This document shows positions 1 through 9,008 of a stretch of 64,000 nucleotides of DNA, one piece after another. Origin of the DNA: Veillonellaceae bacterium. GTDB taxonomy: Bacteria; Bacillota_C; Negativicutes; UBA1444. A model generated the notes under the pieces. It was given only the letters and a program-made list of their open reading frames with translations, was not told the DNA's origin and searched no databases. Position 1 is the stretch's first letter, and the number at the start of each line of letters is the position of its first letter. The position numbers and the translations under genes were made by a program. The stretch spans positions 9,937-73,936 of the forward strand of contig JAAZNU010000042.1 in NCBI GenBank assembly GCA_012798135.1, in the 5' to 3' direction.

Positions 1-190
1 ACTATAGCACGAACTGCAAAATAGTGTCAAGGGGGTGATGGAAAAAACAATATTTTTGACGCTGTGTAATCATCGGTTCTTTGGGGGCTGGCCGACCGGA
101 GCAATGGTGTGCGCAGGAAAAACGGAACGGGAAGGCGAATGGAACAGGGATAATAAGGGGATTTGCCCCTGGTTTTGCGAGGGAAGGAAA

Positions 191-1324
191 ATGGGATCGA
201 ACATTTCAACGGTCGCTGCGGTTCGCGTGACAGATTATGCGGCGGAATCCGTCGCTGCCGGAATTGGGCAGGCGCTGGCCCTGTTGGGCGGCTGGGAGCG
301 ATTCGTGCAGCCGGGCGACCGGGTACTGCTGAAACCGAATCTGCTGGAGGGGGTGCCGGCGGAGTGCGCCGTCACGACCCATCCGGAGGTTCTGCGGGCG
401 GTGATCCGTCAGGTCAAGGCGCTCGGCGCCGTACCGGTTGTCGGCGATTCGCCCGGAGTGTCCGGCACATTGAAAGCGGCGGAAAAATGCGGGATCGCCG
501 CTGTCTGCAGCGAAGAGTCGGTGCGGCTGGTCCCTTTTGAAGGAACGGCCGAATATCCATTTCCCGAAGGAATGATCATTAAAAAATTTCAGCTGACGGA
601 TGTATTGCAACAGGTGGATAAAGTCATCACCCTGGCCAAAATGAAGACGCATACCTTCATGGGGATGACTGGCGCGACCAAGATTTTATTCGGTTGCATC
701 GTTGGCATGCAAAAGGCGCAATTTCATCTGCGAACCCGGCAGCGGCGGGAATTTGCCGGCATGTTGGTCGATCTGGCAAACTTGGTCAAACCAACGCTGT
801 CGATCGTCGATGGAGTGACCGGAATGGAAGGAAATGGTCCGCGTAATGGACGACCGTTTCCGGCTGGGGTTATTCTTGCCGGTCGCAATTGTTTCGCCGT
901 GGACATCGTTATGGCGGAAATGATGGGGTTGCCGGTCGAGTCACTGCCGGTGGCGGCATTGTCCATCGAACGGGGCTTGACTCCGGACTTTTCCGGGATT
1001 GACCTGCTTGGCGACGGCAGGGATGTCCGGCGTCAATTTCAGGCGCCGCGCAGCATGCGATCCCTGGAAGACCGGGTTCCGGCCTGGTTTGCCCATTGGG
1101 CGCAAAGTCATCTCACGGCCCGCCCGCGAATTCAGGACTGCTGCATCGGCTGCGGACGTTGTGCGGCGCATTGTCCGCCGCAGGCAATGAAACTGGTGGA
1201 TGGCAAAATTCGGATTGATGATGCCAAATGCATCCGCTGCTATTGTTGCCAGGAGTTGTGTCCGGAAAATGCGGTGCAACTTACAAGCGGGATGCTGCTG
1301 CGCATGGCGCAGCGATTTATGTAG
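191..1324 (+). CDS. DUF362 family protein with C-terminal 2x[4Fe-4S] ferredoxin domain
   Basis: 377 aa. The N-terminal ~300 residues resemble the DUF362 family (GDRVLLKPNLLEG near residue 45, then a long alpha/beta region), and the C-terminus carries two ferredoxin-type clusters, CCIGCGRCAAHCP around residue 316 and CIRCYCCQELCP around residue 347. No signal peptide, so a cytoplasmic iron-sulfur protein is expected; its substrate is unknown in the family. The reading frame is open upstream to base 35, but I chose ATG 191 because a GAGGGAAGGAAA ribosome site sits directly before it and the upstream 52 residues do not look like conserved protein. It stands alone and is followed by a terminator. 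Confidence 0.85.
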   Translation: MGSNISTVAAVRVTDYAAESVAAGIGQALALLGGWERFVQPGDRVLLKPNLLEGVPAECAVTTHPEVLRAVIRQVKALGAVPVVGDSPGVSGTLKAAEKCGIAAVCSEESVRLVPFEGTAEYPFPEGMIIKKFQLTDVLQQVDKVITLAKMKTHTFMGMTGATKILFGCIVGMQKAQFHLRTRQRREFAGMLVDLANLVKPTLSIVDGVTGMEGNGPRNGRPFPAGVILAGRNCFAVDIVMAEMMGLPVESLPVAALSIERGLTPDFSGIDLLGDGRDVRRQFQAPRSMRSLEDRVPAWFAHWAQSHLTARPRIQDCCIGCGRCAAHCPPQAMKLVDGKIRIDDAKCIRCYCCQELCPENAVQLTSGMLLRMAQRFM

Positions 1325-1358
1325 AGGGCAGCCTAAGCTAGCACTGTAAGTGAAGAGA

Positions 1359-1405
1359 AGATTCCCATGACCGGACCTGATGATTCGGTTTGGGAATCTT
1401 TTTTT
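1359..1405 (+). terminator. Rho-independent terminator after the DUF362 gene
   Basis: AGATTCCCA (1359-1367) pairs perfectly with TGGGAATCT (1391-1399) and is followed by seven T residues. It lies between two convergent genes and best fits the plus-strand transcript. Confidence 0.85.
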
Positions 1406-1422
1406 CGACGGAGGCTATGTGC

Positions 1423-2883
1423 TTACAGTTTGGTGAGGTCGCCGCGGCGGACCCGCTGGGCCAGTGTGGAAGAGCATTCGCCTTTGCCGCAGATTTCCGC
1501 CGGCGGGATGGCGAGTTCCCGGGCCAGGAGTTCGCGGACCCGGGGTCCGCAGAAAGCGCCCTGGCAACGTCCCATGCCGGCCCGTGTGCGATATTTGACG
1601 GCGTCCAAAGATCGGACGGGGATGCCTCGCTGCAGACAGTCCAGAATTTCGGCCTCGGTCACCTGTTCGCAACGGCATATCAGATGCTGCGCCGGGTCGG
1701 CGGAGTTCACGTCGCCGGCAAAATCCGGCGGTTTTTTCTGAATGATTGGCGGGCGCTGCGCCTGAAAACCCGGTTTATGCTTTAGTTCCAGGCCGCAATT
1801 CTTCAGAATGAGCGAGACTTTGCGGGCGATCGCCGGGGATGCGGTCAAACCGGGCGAGTCGATGCCGATCAGATTGATGAAGTTTTTGACGCGACTTTCT
1901 TCAATGACCCAATCCTGTTGATGGGAAAACGGCCGGTTACCGGCAAAGGATGTCAGCGCCTTCCGCATGTCAAACCCCGGTACGGAGCGGCGAGCTTGGG
2001 TTACGATTTTTTCGAGAGTTTGCACGTCGGTGCCGACATCGGTTCTGTCATCGATATCCTCGGCATTCGGGCCGACCATCAGATTGCCGTGATAGGTGGC
2101 GGTGACCAAGATTCCTTTGCCCAGCGGCGTCGGCGTCTGGAAAATCACCGAGCGGACCAGATGGCTTTGATCCCTGTCCAGCAGGACATACTGGCCGCGC
2201 CGGGGTGTGATTAGATAGTCGTCCAGGCCGACCAGGGCGGCGATCCGATCACTGTTGATTCCGGCACAATTGATAACGAAGCGGGCAAAATGTTCGCCTT
2301 TATTGGTGCCGATCCGGAAATGGTTCGCGTCCGTGTCGATACTTTGGACCATTTCCGACAAAAATAGTTTTACGCCATTGACGATTGCATTTTCTGCCAG
2401 GGCGATGGCAAATTCATAGGGGGAGGTAACCCCGGCGCTTTCGCACAGCAATGCGGCGATAGCTGCCGGATTCACATGCGGTTCGAGGGCTAGTAGTTCT
2501 TCTCGGCCAATGATCCGCAGTCCGGCGACGCCATTCTGTTGCCCGTCGCTCAGCAGCTGATTCAACGTCGCCAATTCCGTTTCGGCAAAGGCCAGCACCA
2601 GCGAGCCGGTCCGGCGGTAGCCGAAATGCAGTTGGCTGTCGAGTTCGGCATACAGACGATTGCCGGCAACGCACAGTTCGGCTTTCAGAGACCCCGGTTC
2701 GTCGTTGTAGCCGCCGTGAACAATGCCGCTGTTGGCCTTGGTACAGCCGCGTCCCACGTCATCCGCCATCTCGATGACACAGATCTTCAACTGGTACCGC
2801 GACATTTCCCGGGCAATATTCAAACCGACGACGCCTGCGCCGATAATGCAGAGGTCGTAAACAGAATCCGCTTCTGGCATCAT
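1423..2883 (-). CDS. NAD(P)/FAD-dependent oxidoreductase, GlpA-like, with BFD-type [2Fe-2S] domain
   Basis: 486 aa. The N-terminus has a Rossmann FAD-binding motif (IIGAGVVGLNIA, residues ~13-24) and the DAO-type fold of glycerol-3-phosphate dehydrogenase and 2-hydroxyacid oxidases (TKANSGIVHGGY near residue 50). The C-terminus is a BFD-like [2Fe-2S] domain with C403, C405, C440 and C445 (ICRCEQ and CQGAFC). The architecture matches anaerobic GlpA-like dehydrogenases that pass electrons to a partner. The start ATG overlaps the stop of the upstream exported-protein gene by 4 bases, so the two are translationally coupled. GlpB/GlpC partners are absent, so glycerol-3-phosphate as substrate is only one possibility. 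Confidence 0.85.
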   Translation of the reverse strand: MMPEADSVYDLCIIGAGVVGLNIAREMSRYQLKICVIEMADDVGRGCTKANSGIVHGGYNDEPGSLKAELCVAGNRLYAELDSQLHFGYRRTGSLVLAFAETELATLNQLLSDGQQNGVAGLRIIGREELLALEPHVNPAAIAALLCESAGVTSPYEFAIALAENAIVNGVKLFLSEMVQSIDTDANHFRIGTNKGEHFARFVINCAGINSDRIAALVGLDDYLITPRRGQYVLLDRDQSHLVRSVIFQTPTPLGKGILVTATYHGNLMVGPNAEDIDDRTDVGTDVQTLEKIVTQARRSVPGFDMRKALTSFAGNRPFSHQQDWVIEESRVKNFINLIGIDSPGLTASPAIARKVSLILKNCGLELKHKPGFQAQRPPIIQKKPPDFAGDVNSADPAQHLICRCEQVTEAEILDCLQRGIPVRSLDAVKYRTRAGMGRCQGAFCGPRVRELLARELAIPPAEICGKGECSSTLAQRVRRGDLTKL

Positions 2884-3461
2884 GGCGACAAGACCCTGCC
2901 GTCCGCAAGATTGAAAGAAATGGACTTGAGGGAGCGTTTGTCAGCGGAAGATTGGACCACATCGACAGTCAATATACCGAGAGCTTCGTCAAGGCGGATC
3001 CGGCCGCGCCACCAGCGGGAACTGACGCTGCGCGGAACCCGGTCCAGTTCCTCTTTCGACAGCAGAACCTCCAGTGAATATTTTCTGATCAAGTCGCCGG
3101 TTTCACTATAGAAAACGATCGCTTCGTCACCATATCCCGCAGAGTAATAATTGTCAAAGGTGATGACTCGCCAACCACCGTCGGCAACGACCGCGCTGAC
3201 CGGCGACAAGGGGTTTTGCAACGGTTTGTCCCACAATTGACGCCATTGGTTGTTGTCACTCTTTGCCAGCAATGTTCCGCGGCAGGCGACCAGGGAGTCG
3301 ATGCGTCCGGAAGTGGTGACGGTGAAACGAGCGTCGCCTGCTGCCGATTCATAGGTGGCGGATGGCTTGGGCGGGAGCCAAGAGTCGGCGTGCGCGGCAG
3401 GAAGCAGACAAAACAGGCTGAGCAGGACCAATGTGGAACAAAGCAAATAATGAAATCGCAT
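2880..3461 (-). CDS. Exported protein of unknown function
   Basis: 193 aa. A clear signal peptide (hydrophobic run LVLLSLFCLLPAAHA, cleavage after residue ~25) precedes a soluble domain of ~165 residues rich in Trp and Asp with no motif I recognise. A GAAGGTG ribosome site lies 6 bases before ATG. It shares a 4-base overlap with the FAD oxidoreductase downstream, so the two form an operon, although a secreted product and a cytoplasmic flavoprotein have no obvious joint role. Function unknown. Confidence 0.7.
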   Translation of the reverse strand: MRFHYLLCSTLVLLSLFCLLPAAHADSWLPPKPSATYESAAGDARFTVTTSGRIDSLVACRGTLLAKSDNNQWRQLWDKPLQNPLSPVSAVVADGGWRVITFDNYYSAGYGDEAIVFYSETGDLIRKYSLEVLLSKEELDRVPRSVSSRWWRGRIRLDEALGILTVDVVQSSADKRSLKSISFNLADGRVLSP

Positions 3462-3643
3462 TCAAGCACCTTCTTTCCGCTGATAACAATCGCCGGCGCT
3501 GGCGGGTCACCCAAGCAATCTCCAGACATGCAGGATAGGCCCTAATGAAAAAATTCCCCGGCGCCGACCGGAAGTCCTTTTTTCCGTGCTGTCACCAGGG
3601 AATATTCGCGTACGACTCTGTCCGGAATTTGTCGGTTGCGTGA

Positions 3644-4228
3644 TTAGGGCATGAATGGCAGCGCCATTTTTTGATAGCCGGGCGGCACTTCAAACATTTC
3701 GGCCGGCGGTTCCGTAAAATTCAGGTTTTTGAATACGGTGACGGAATCTTTGTACTGGGTTTTGATCGGGAACATGTTGTTGTCCTTGAGCAGCCAAATG
3801 AAATGGGTGGTCCGGTCATTGCCGATCTGATGCGTAATTTGGTATTTATCCGCCACATGTCCTTCCACGGTTTCCGTGAGCAGATAAGTCCGCTCCACTT
3901 CCGTGGGAGCTTTTTCGCCGCTGGCGATGGCATTGGCGGCCATGCCCGGGCGCATGGGGATTTCCATGTACATTTTGGATTCCTTGTTGATATTCCAGAC
4001 CAGCTTTTTATCCAGCCGAACGATCATGATCATTTCGGGATGGGCCGGCATTTCCATCCGCTGGGCCCATAGGGAGTAGGATACCCACATTTTGGCGTGG
4101 TTTGTGCCGCTGTTGCCGGTGGTGACAACATCGGCGGAATAGCCGGCGGCGGCGGCTACGGAGACCAGTGAGAGCAGCATCAGGCAGAGAACGGATACAC
4201 GGAAGAAACGGCATTTCGTCAATTTCAA
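3644..4228 (-). CDS. Exported DUF4412-like protein
   Basis: 194 aa. A signal peptide (VLCLMLLSLVSVAAAAG) is followed by a domain with the pattern of DUF4412/LolA-like beta-sheet proteins: WVSYSLWAQRMEM, then a dozen-residue hydrophobic strand ending in a Lys-Met-Tyr stretch, and ERTYLLTETVEGHVADKY. This suggests a periplasmic protein that may bind a lipid or other hydrophobic ligand. I place the start at TTG 4228, not at an ATG 30 bases upstream, because a perfect GGAGG (complement of 4236-4240) lies 7 bases before it. Monocistronic. The family assignment is from sequence pattern only. Confidence 0.7.
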   Translation of the reverse strand: MKLTKCRFFRVSVLCLMLLSLVSVAAAAGYSADVVTTGNSGTNHAKMWVSYSLWAQRMEMPAHPEMIMIVRLDKKLVWNINKESKMYMEIPMRPGMAANAIASGEKAPTEVERTYLLTETVEGHVADKYQITHQIGNDRTTHFIWLLKDNNMFPIKTQYKDSVTVFKNLNFTEPPAEMFEVPPGYQKMALPFMP

Positions 4229-4389
4229 AGAACTTCCTCCCCTCATTCCTAGCAACACTTATCCAAGAAAATTTTACCGCCGATTTCCATACACTGTCAA
4301 TGTTGATAAATTGCCGGAAAATATTAATTTTTTTACCCGACCCCGACAGGAAAGCGTGAATCGTTGACGAATAGCATCTGTACAGGCTA

Positions 4390-4413
4390 ACTGGGGAGAC
4401 CTTGTGGTTCCCA
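4390..4413 (+). other. Hairpin in the asparaginase leader
   Basis: CTGGGGA and TTCCCAG form a 7-bp stem (one G-T pair) about 30 bases before the asparaginase start. There is no T-run, so it is not a terminator; it may be an mRNA-stabilising element or have no function. Confidence 0.25.
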
Positions 4414-4445
4414 GGACAGCGAAAATAAAAACGGAGGGATGAGTT

Positions 4446-5510
4446 GTGAAGAAAAAACTACTGGTGACCGCTCTGCTTTGTGTCGTTCTGGTCTTCTCGC
4501 AGTTTGCTGCGGCCCTGGCGGCGGAATTGCCCAATGTAGTCATCCTCGCCACCGGCGGCACCATTGCCGGCCGCGGCGGTAGCGCCACCCAAATGACCGG
4601 ATACAATCCCGGCGAAATCGGCGTACAGATCCTAATCAACGCTGTTCCTGAAATCAAGCAGTATGCCAATGTTTCCGGCGAACAGGTCGCCAATATCGGC
4701 AGTTTTGCGATGACGCACGAAGTATGGCTGAAACTGGCGAAACGGGTCAACGAGCTGCTGGCCAGCCCGACGGTTGATGGCATCGTGATCACCCATGGCA
4801 CGGATACGTTGGAAGAAACCGCCTATTTCCTTAACCTGGTCGTCAAGAGCGACAAGCCGGTGGTGCTGGTCGGCGCCATGCGCCCGGCAACGGCGATCAG
4901 CGCCGACGGTCCGGTGAACCTGTTGAATGCGGTCCGTTTGGCGGGAAGTCCGAAGGCCCGGGGCAAGGGCGTGTTGGTCGGTATGAACGACCAGATCAAT
5001 GGCGCCCGCGATGTGACCAAAACCAATACGACGCATGTGGAAACTTTCAAGAGTTGGGAATTGGGCTATCTCGGTTACATCCAGAATGGCGAGCCCTATT
5101 TCTACAGAGAAACGACCAGAAAGCATACGGTGATGAGCGAATTTGACGTTTCCGGTCTGACCGAATTACCGTACGTGGAGATTCTTTATGGGCACGTGAA
5201 CGGCGACAAAACGCTGGTCAAAGCACTGCTCGACGCGAATGTCAAGGGCATCGTCCACGCCGGCATGGGGCACGGCAGCATCTTCCCGACTACCCGCGAT
5301 GCGTTGGCGGAAGCGGTGAAAAAAGGAATTCCGGTCGTGAAGAGCTCCCGCGTCGGCAATGGGATGGTGACCCGGGTGGCGGACGATGACAAATATGGCT
5401 TTATTGCCGCCGACACCCTGAATCCGCAAAAAGCCCGCATCCTGTTGATGCTGGCCCTGACTAAAACGAATGATCCGGCGATGATCCAGCGGATCTTTGA
5501 TGAATATTGA
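4446..5510 (+). CDS. ansB: Type II (periplasmic) L-asparaginase
   Basis: 354 aa, close to the usual length of type II enzymes with signal peptide. Residues 1-26 are a signal peptide ending AAALAA. Both catalytic threonine motifs are present: GGTIAG with T39 and HGTDTLEETA with T119 and D120. The enzyme hydrolyses asparagine to aspartate and ammonia outside the cytoplasmic membrane; in anaerobes this can feed aspartate to fumarate respiration, which fits the fumarate reductase genes at 43134-46290. The start is GTG, preceded by CGGAGGGATGA. It is alone on its transcript and ends at a hairpin terminator. Some glutaminase activity is possible in this family. Confidence 0.93.
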   Translation: MKKKLLVTALLCVVLVFSQFAAALAAELPNVVILATGGTIAGRGGSATQMTGYNPGEIGVQILINAVPEIKQYANVSGEQVANIGSFAMTHEVWLKLAKRVNELLASPTVDGIVITHGTDTLEETAYFLNLVVKSDKPVVLVGAMRPATAISADGPVNLLNAVRLAGSPKARGKGVLVGMNDQINGARDVTKTNTTHVETFKSWELGYLGYIQNGEPYFYRETTRKHTVMSEFDVSGLTELPYVEILYGHVNGDKTLVKALLDANVKGIVHAGMGHGSIFPTTRDALAEAVKKGIPVVKSSRVGNGMVTRVADDDKYGFIAADTLNPQKARILLMLALTKTNDPAMIQRIFDEY

Positions 5511-5567
5511 GCAAAGGGTTGTTGAAGACCGGCTTTTCCTGCTGATAAAAAAGCGACAAGCATGAAC

Positions 5568-5612
5568 AACGGACCGGCGCGCGGCGGCTGCCTCGCGCCG
5601 GTCCGTTTCCCT
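5568..5612. terminator. Hairpin terminator between convergent ansB and rarD
   Basis: A perfect 14-bp stem, AACGGACCGGCGCG (5568-5581) against 5594-5607, with a 12-base loop. The following T-run is short, so it may act with either convergent gene. Confidence 0.65.
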
Positions 5613-5629
5613 AAACGGGAATAATCCTT

Positions 5630-6499
5630 TTACCGACGGGAAAAAAGAAGCAAGGCCAGCCAGATCAGACCAAACGACAGGGCGTGCGCGGCGGTAAATG
5701 GTTCGTGATAGAGAAATACTCCCGTGAGCAGGGCGATCGATGGCGACAAGTACTGAATGAAACCCAGCAGGGATAACGGCAGACGGTTGGCCGCATTGGC
5801 GAACAGCACCATCGGCAGGGCGGTGACGACGCCGGCGCCGATGAACAAACAAGTCGGTACGGGATGGGCCCAGCCGAAAACACCGGTGTTTTGAATCTCC
5901 AGAGCAAAAAGGTAGGCCAATGCCGCGGGCGAGATGAGCAAAGTTTCCACGGCGATGCCGGTGATGGGGGACAGGCCCAGAAGTTTTTTACATAATCCGT
6001 ATAACCCGAACGTGAGGGCCAGAGAGATGGCGACCCAGGGAAACACGCCAAAATTCAAGGTTAGGTTCAGTACGCCGACGGCGGCCAGGCCGACGGCAAA
6101 ATATTGTCGGTGCGAGAGTTTTTCGTTGAGCAACGCCACACCCAGCAAAACATTCACCAACGGATTGATATAATACCCGAGACTGGTTTCCACGATGCGA
6201 CTGGCATTGACCGCCCAGATATAGATCAGCCAATTCAGCGTAATGAGGACGGTGGCAACGAGGACGCCGGAGACGCGCCGGCGGTCCTGGACCAGAACCC
6301 GGAGTTCCGAGCGAAAAGTCGAGTTGCGGCCGGTCAGCAGCATAAACAAGAGTAGAAAAAACAGCGACCAAAACACGCGATGGGACAATATTTCCAGAGC
6401 GCCCGCCTGACGCAGCAACTTCCAGTAAATCGGCAGAAATCCCCACATCAGATAGGCAACAATGGCGGAGATGACTCCCCGGTTTGCGGTGATGGACAT
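5630..6499 (-). CDS. rarD: RarD/EamA-family drug/metabolite transporter
   Basis: 289 aa with about ten hydrophobic helices in two EamA repeats, as in the RarD (chloramphenicol-sensitive protein) branch of the DMT superfamily: GVISAIVAYLMWGFLPIYWK at the N-terminus, NWLIYIWAVN in the first repeat and a C-terminal half ending in FSRR. It is an inner-membrane permease of unknown substrate; family members move metabolites or amino-acid-like compounds. A GAAGAAGGTG ribosome site precedes ATG. Monocistronic. Confidence 0.88.
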   Translation of the reverse strand: MSITANRGVISAIVAYLMWGFLPIYWKLLRQAGALEILSHRVFWSLFFLLLFMLLTGRNSTFRSELRVLVQDRRRVSGVLVATVLITLNWLIYIWAVNASRIVETSLGYYINPLVNVLLGVALLNEKLSHRQYFAVGLAAVGVLNLTLNFGVFPWVAISLALTFGLYGLCKKLLGLSPITGIAVETLLISPAALAYLFALEIQNTGVFGWAHPVPTCLFIGAGVVTALPMVLFANAANRLPLSLLGFIQYLSPSIALLTGVFLYHEPFTAAHALSFGLIWLALLLFSRR

Positions 6500-6628
6500 A
6501 GCGCACCTTCTTCCAAAGATATCCCCATTGTAGAAGAAAGCACCGAAAATGACAACTTCGGGAGGAACTGCCCCAATTTCTGCGAAATATTATCAGCAAA
6601 AGCATGGTTGCGAAGGAGGAAAAGACGG

Positions 6629-7147
6629 ATGTCTGGCTTGACGGCTACCAAATTATTTAAACTTTTGGCCCTGATCGGCATGGTGTTCTGGCTGGCAATA
6701 TCGCCGTTTGCCGTCTCGGCGGCGGATCTGCCGGACAAGCCGCCCGTTTTTGCGAACGATCAGGCGGCAATGGATTACTACCTGGTGCTGGCGGATAAGC
6801 TGGACGTCAGCACCGGCATCAGCAAATCGGTCTTTTACTCGGGGGCGGGAAACCGAAAACTGGCGGAACAATTTGCTATCGCCGAGGATAAAACGACCTT
6901 GGAGATGACGCCAGGCGGCAAGTTTTTGGATGACCTGAAGCTGTTTGAGCAGGGAAGTCCGCTGAAACCGGAACAAGCGACGAAGGTGTGGTCGCGTCTT
7001 TCCCGGCGCTATGCGGAACAGGCGGCGGGCGATGTGTTCTGTTTCGTTGCCGGCGCCCGACCCACGGGAGTGTTTACAACGGTCGAATTGCCGGAGCTGC
7101 GGAAAAATCGCAAAGTGGGGAATATCTACCATGTGTCCCGGCTATGA
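6629..7147 (+). CDS. Exported protein of unknown function, possible toxin-like C-terminus
   Basis: 172 aa. The N-terminus is a signal peptide or anchor (LFKLLALIGMVFWLAISPFAVSAA). The last ~50 residues (W-S-R-L-S-x-x-Y-A-x-x-A-x-G-D-V, then VELPELRKNRKVGNIYHV) resemble the ends of some secreted polymorphic or CDI toxins as I remember them; this is a pattern match, not an established family assignment. ATG 6629 is chosen for its AAGGAGGAAAAGA ribosome site. The 3' end overlaps the next gene by 17 bases and the third gene encodes a macro domain, so the three are one unit. Confidence 0.6.
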   Translation: MSGLTATKLFKLLALIGMVFWLAISPFAVSAADLPDKPPVFANDQAAMDYYLVLADKLDVSTGISKSVFYSGAGNRKLAEQFAIAEDKTTLEMTPGGKFLDDLKLFEQGSPLKPEQATKVWSRLSRRYAEQAAGDVFCFVAGARPTGVFTTVELPELRKNRKVGNIYHVSRL

Positions 7148-7394
7148 GATTCGAATTCCGCATTTTTATTGTCTGGAATATCGGGAACAAGACCACACCA
7201 TGCTGTTGGAAATCGATTTTCGCGACTCTGTGATTTATTTGGACGATAGTCTGGCCATGGTCTGGGAAGCGCCATTCACACAAGAGAAAATCGAATCCGC
7301 CGTGAGACGGCGGATTTTGGATCGTGTATATGATTACCTGGTCCGACAACGGGGCTTCAAGAATGTCGAGTATGAGGAGGGTGACGGGCGATGA
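7131..7394 (+). CDS. Small acidic protein of unknown function
   Basis: 87 aa, acidic, with no signal peptide or membrane segment. Its core (MLLEIDFRD, VIYLDDSLAMVWEAPF, then a helix ending LVRQRGFKNVEYEE) has the size and compact alpha/beta look of many immunity or antitoxin-like partners, but I do not recognise the family. ATG 7131 lies inside the upstream gene, with GGGG about ten bases before it; ATG 7201 is a weaker alternative. The stop overlaps the macro-domain start by 4 bases, so translation of all three genes is coupled. Confidence 0.6.
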   Translation: MCPGYEIRIPHFYCLEYREQDHTMLLEIDFRDSVIYLDDSLAMVWEAPFTQEKIESAVRRRILDRVYDYLVRQRGFKNVEYEEGDGR

Positions 7395-7933
7395 TCCGCA
7401 TTGGCGGCAAAACTATTCTTATCAAGCAAGGGGATATCACGGCGGAAACGACGGATGCCATCGTCAATCCGGCCAATTCGCAATTGGTGCACGGCGGCGG
7501 CGCCGCCCGGGCGATCGCCGTGAAAGGTGGGCCGGTCATTGAAGAACAAAGCCGACGCCTGATTGAGCGGATCGGCGAAGTGCCAACCGGCAAAGCGGTG
7601 ATGACGGATGCCGGCCGCCTTTCCTGCAAGTTTGTCATCCATACGGTCGGTCCGGTTTGGGGCGAGGGCGGCGAGCCCGAGAAATTGCGTCGCGCCGTGT
7701 GGAACGTCCTGACCTTGGCGGAGTTGTACAACTTGCGATCGGTGTCGATGCCGGCGATCAGTTCCGGCGTATTCGGTTTTCCCAAACCGTTGTGCGCGGA
7801 AATTTTACTGGCGACAACCGCCGAGTTTCTGAGACAACCCGCGATCATGCTTGATGAGGTCGTGATGTGCAATCACGACCAGATGACGACGGATATTTTC
7901 CGGGCGGCGGCACAATCCTGCCAACCCGGATAA
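7391..7933 (+). CDS. Macro-domain protein (O-acetyl-ADP-ribose deacetylase type)
   Basis: 180 aa, essentially one macro domain. Visible family motifs are GDIT (residues ~15-18), DAIVNPANS, the glycine-rich HGGGAARAI and MPAISSGVFGFP near residue 120, which line the ADP-ribose pocket. Family members hydrolyse O-acetyl-ADP-ribose or remove ADP-ribose from proteins or nucleic acids. It is the last gene of the overlapping trio 6629-7933. A reader should weigh whether it reverses a modification made by a neighbour; no ADP-ribosyltransferase is recognisable here. Confidence 0.88.
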   Translation: MIRIGGKTILIKQGDITAETTDAIVNPANSQLVHGGGAARAIAVKGGPVIEEQSRRLIERIGEVPTGKAVMTDAGRLSCKFVIHTVGPVWGEGGEPEKLRRAVWNVLTLAELYNLRSVSMPAISSGVFGFPKPLCAEILLATTAEFLRQPAIMLDEVVMCNHDQMTTDIFRAAAQSCQPG

Positions 7934-7940
7934 CAACCGC

Positions 7941-8891
7941 TCATTCCGGGAGAACCGGCACCGTCCGTTCCAGGTCTGCCAGCCATTCGCCGGTCTTGTG
8001 ATTGAAGGTTTTGATCACAATCTGGTCGTCATACAGGAAAATGGAGTTGGTCCAGATCGTTTCCCGGTCCATGTCCGCATTGTGCAGGTTAAGAATCCGT
8101 TTATTGTACCAGTTGATTGGGGCGGCGAAATCAGGATTGGTGGCCGGAGTATGGGTGTGGCCCGAGACCCAGAGCCGGATTTGCGGATAGTCCGCGAGCA
8201 GTTGATCGATCTCTTCGTGGGGCTGGGCATAAAAACCCGGGGTATTCGCATATTTGTTGTAGCGGGACAAGGTATCCTTCAGCGGCGGATGGGTAAAGAT
8301 CAGCGTGGGTTGCCCCGGGTGCCGCTCAAGCTGGGTACGGAGCCAATGCAACTGTTCGGGCGAATATTGCAGAAGATAGCGGGATGATTCCATTTCCGCC
8401 GAGATAAAAACCAGCAGATAATTTCCCATAGTTTTTACATAGCTTAGGGACGGCATCCGGAAGGTATCGCGGAACCGTTGCAGTTTTAGGCGGCGGGATG
8501 CGGCGTCGCCGCGCGGAAAATTCCCGGTGGGTCCCCGGTTATCCGTATAGGCGAAATCATGGTTGCCATCCACCAAGGCGATGGGTTTATTCAGATGCGC
8601 GAAATAAAGCCTGGCTGTTTCGTACTCCGGCTCAATCCCGGTTTCGGCAACGAGATCGCCGACGACGGCGACCAAAGCGACATCATTCCAGGCGTTGATA
8701 TCGTCCCGGACTTTGATTTTGGCGGCAACAACCCGGTTTTGCCGGTCAGGATCGAGGTGGCGTTCCGTGCTGAAAGGCAGATGCGGATCACCGAGGACGA
8801 CGATCCGTTGATAGTCGCTTTGGGCGTGGACGGTTGGCAGGCAGACAAGAAGGACTAACAGGGCGAGAAAGAGAATCTTTTGTTTCAACAT
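7941..8891 (-). CDS. Exported calcineurin-like metallophosphoesterase
   Basis: 316 aa. A signal peptide (ILFLALLVLLVCLPTVHAQ) precedes a complete metallophosphoesterase domain with the metal-binding motifs GDPHLP (~33), GDLVAE (~79), GNHDF (~115), THPPL and SGHTHTP near residue 225. It should be a periplasmic or outer-surface di-metal phosphohydrolase of unknown substrate. AGGAGG lies 13 bases before ATG 8891, which is rather distant; TTG 8888 is an alternative start. The stop is only 7 bases from that of the convergent macro-domain gene. Confidence 0.85.
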   Translation of the reverse strand: MLKQKILFLALLVLLVCLPTVHAQSDYQRIVVLGDPHLPFSTERHLDPDRQNRVVAAKIKVRDDINAWNDVALVAVVGDLVAETGIEPEYETARLYFAHLNKPIALVDGNHDFAYTDNRGPTGNFPRGDAASRRLKLQRFRDTFRMPSLSYVKTMGNYLLVFISAEMESSRYLLQYSPEQLHWLRTQLERHPGQPTLIFTHPPLKDTLSRYNKYANTPGFYAQPHEEIDQLLADYPQIRLWVSGHTHTPATNPDFAAPINWYNKRILNLHNADMDRETIWTNSIFLYDDQIVIKTFNHKTGEWLADLERTVPVLPE

Positions 8892-9008
8892 GATTTTGGC
8901 GCTACCTCCTGCTTGGAAAAATATGGCGACTTCGCAATACAGGCTTATTGTAGCGGAGCGCGCCGGCTTTGTCCAGAAGTTGAAGGAAATGGCGCCGGCG
9001 GTTCAGCT

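Noticed and set aside
35..190. 52-residue N-terminal extension of the DUF362 protein
   Set aside because: Internal ATG 191 has a proper GAGGGAAGGAAA site and the extension is Cys/Trp-rich with no family resemblance.
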